From: Tangfeifania diversioriginum
GTDB taxonomy: Bacteria > Bacteroidota > Bacteroidia > Bacteroidales > Prolixibacteraceae
Direction of reading: 5' to 3'
Assembly (NCBI RefSeq): GCF_900141875.1
Contig: NZ_FQZE01000019.1
Location: forward strand, 1 to 64,000
Length of the DNA: 64,000 nt
Shown here: piece after piece, positions 62,532-64,000 of the stretch
Position numbering within the stretch: position 1 is the first letter of the stretch
Layout of the letters: each line of letters begins with the position of its first letter
Translations under genes and position numbers: made by a program
The notes under the pieces: generated by a model
What the model was told of the DNA's origin: nothing
Database searches by the model: none
What the model saw: only the letters and a program-made list of their open reading frames with translations

Positions 62532-64000
62532 ATGAGAATTGATAGGATAAGATTGATAAAGTTGCTTTTTTTAATGACATGCATCATTTTGATTTCATGT
62601 TCCAGTAAAACAATTGTTTTTGTTTCTGTTCAAGGCAATGACTCAGGCGACGGTTCCTTTAAAAAACCATTTAAAACATTAGAAAAAGCATTAGATTTTA
62701 TTCGCGAAGAACGATTGAAGGGGGGTAGCAAACCTTTTTCGGTTCTGATGCGCGGTGGAGACTATCCCATTACCCGGACTGTTAGATTTACTGAGGAAGA
62801 CAGTTGTATAACCATTGCATCTTATAACAATGAAAAGGTTCGTTTTACAGGTGGTGTATCAATTGATCCTTCCAATGCAATACCTGTTTCCGGCACTGAA
62901 AAGGAAAAATTATTTTCAAAAGAAAGCCGCGCAAACATTTTAATGGTTCATCTGAAAAAATTGGGGATAACCGACTATGGAGATCTTCATCCGGTTGGAT
63001 TTAAGCGTCCTGAAAAACCTACATGGATGGAATTATTTATTAATGGAAAACCTGGTTATTTGTCGAAATGGCCCAATGACTCGACTGTTCAGATTGGAAA
63101 GATTATTAACAAAGGTCTTTTTGTTGCCGACGAAGACAGTAGTAACATTGGTTGTATTTTTACTTATGCAGTAGAGCAGCCAGCAAAATGGGAAAAATCA
63201 GATGATATCTGGATATTCGGGTATTTTCGATACGGCTGGGCCGACGATGCCGTAAAACTGGCTTCGATTGACACCCAAAACAAAACATTTACCACGCTCC
63301 AGCCACATCGGTATGGATTTGGAACAGGTAAACCATGGAATAAATGGTATGCCTATAATATAATTGAAGAAACAGACAGGCCCGGTGAATACTGTATCGA
63401 CAGAAACGATGGCATTCTTTACTTTTATAATTCGGGGAAAATAGAATCAATTGAAGTTTCGGTTTTAAAAGACCCGTTTATTACGATGAATGGTTCATCA
63501 AACATAACGGTGAAGGGAATTTCTTTTGATTGCGCAAGAGGGAGCGCCGTGGAAATGCTGGGAACAAACGATTGTTTATTTACGGATTGTTCTTTTAAAA
63601 ATTTAGGATGTTATGCCGTAAATATCGATGATAAAATAGCTGATGCAAATGAAAGCAATTCGGTTGCCGGCAAAAAAAACGGGTTGGCAAATTGTTCTGT
63701 TTATCAGACAGGTATGGGAGGCATCAAATTGTGTGGCGGCGACCGGCAAACGCTGGAACCGGCTGAAAATTTTGTACGTAATTGTACCATCCATGATTTT
63801 AACCGGATTGCAAAAACCTATTGTGCAGGCATAAAAATATCGGGTGTTGGAAACCGGATTTCAAACAATGAAATTTTTAATTCTCCACATGTGGCCATTT
63901 TATTATCGGGAAATGATCACCTGATTGAATACAATGAAATTCACGATGTATGCCGGGAAACCGATGACGTTGGGGCTTTGTATTACGGACGAAATCCATC
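62532..64000 (+). CDS. Right-handed beta-helix lipoprotein, partial at window end
   Basis: Open from ATG 62532 to the edge (489 codons, no stop). Lipobox CIILISC with Cys23. The body starts VFVSVQGNDSGDGSFKKPFKTLEKAL, the usual opening of secreted parallel beta-helix proteins, then has coils such as ITVKGISFDC, CLFTDCSFKNLGCYAV, GIKISGVGNRISNNEIFNS and HLIEYNEIHDVCRETDDVGALY. This layout is shared by pectate-lyase-like and GH141-type fucosidases; context (GH106, GH28, GH29) makes a GH141-like enzyme possible. The C-terminus is missing, so family and active site are undecided. 25 nt after GH29, same operon. Confidence 0.7.
   Translation, partial: MRIDRIRLIKLLFLMTCIILISCSSKTIVFVSVQGNDSGDGSFKKPFKTLEKALDFIREERLKGGSKPFSVLMRGGDYPITRTVRFTEEDSCITIASYNNEKVRFTGGVSIDPSNAIPVSGTEKEKLFSKESRANILMVHLKKLGITDYGDLHPVGFKRPEKPTWMELFINGKPGYLSKWPNDSTVQIGKIINKGLFVADEDSSNIGCIFTYAVEQPAKWEKSDDIWIFGYFRYGWADDAVKLASIDTQNKTFTTLQPHRYGFGTGKPWNKWYAYNIIEETDRPGEYCIDRNDGILYFYNSGKIESIEVSVLKDPFITMNGSSNITVKGISFDCARGSAVEMLGTNDCLFTDCSFKNLGCYAVNIDDKIADANESNSVAGKKNGLANCSVYQTGMGGIKLCGGDRQTLEPAENFVRNCTIHDFNRIAKTYCAGIKISGVGNRISNNEIFNSPHVAILLSGNDHLIEYNEIHDVCRETDDVGALYYGRNP

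Noticed and set aside
1-64000. CRISPR arrays, tRNA or rRNA genes
   Set aside because: No regularly spaced direct repeats, no tRNA-like cloverleaf with a TTCGA-type loop and no rRNA signature noticed on reading; a dedicated scan could still find one.

Overview
The window comes from a member of the Bacteroidota. It has two SusC/SusD loci, each headed by an ECF sigma factor and a FecR anti-sigma factor. It also has GYDIA-type GHMP kinase, OstA-like, DUF5063 and DUF3795 genes, and TAnnTTTG-type -7 boxes. A marine or sediment Marinilabiliales/Prolixibacteraceae-like organism is plausible, but that rests on gene content alone.

Left edge (1-1633): the 5' end of an IS110-family transposase runs off the window. 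It is followed by a noncoding stretch and a CPBP (CAAX-type) membrane protease. Region 1634-12475 (minus strand) is a tightly packed nine-gene run. In transcription order it encodes methylcrotonyl-CoA carboxylase beta, methylglutaconyl-CoA hydratase, carboxylase alpha, an acyl-CoA dehydrogenase, type-2 IPP isomerase, HMG-CoA reductase, a GYDIA GHMP kinase, diphosphomevalonate decarboxylase and mevalonate kinase. Read as a pathway this leads from a leucine-derived acyl-CoA through HMG-CoA and mevalonate to IPP/DMAPP, with neither HMG-CoA synthase nor HMG-CoA lyase in the window.

Region 12591-19830 (minus) is a leucine biosynthesis operon: leader peptide, leuA, leuC, leuD, a second LeuA-type synthase, a DUF433/DUF5615 pair, leuB and a terminator. 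The leader peptide is 22 residues, 13 of them Ile or Leu. Its stop codon starts an antiterminator arm that competes with a perfect-looking terminator, so this is a textbook attenuator. Making and consuming leucine are therefore encoded back to back on the same strand.

Region 20003-28268 (minus) is an envelope-biogenesis group: OstA/LptA-like protein, MoxR ATPase, a SurA-like chaperone, a lipoprotein and a double-parvulin protein, followed upstream by guaB. Region 28452-37369 is mostly plus strand: recQ, a frameshifted DUF5063 gene, a DEDD exonuclease, an RlmI-like methyltransferase, an MNT/HEPN pair, a CysH-type reductase, DUF3795 (minus) and a GH65 enzyme.

Region 37575-64000 (plus) holds two polysaccharide utilisation loci. 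The first (37575-46445) is sigma, FecR, SusC with an STN domain, SusD and a discoidin-type lipoprotein, with no enzyme. The second (46845 to the edge) is sigma, FecR, SusC(STN), SusD, then GH106, two GH28, a half-length GH28-like protein without catalytic Asp residues, GH29 fucosidase and a partial beta-helix lipoprotein. This enzyme set suggests a rhamnose-, galacturonate- and fucose-containing pectin. The gaps between the PUL genes hold repeated hairpins and a recurring TTTCATAG / TTTAGTTTAG motif.
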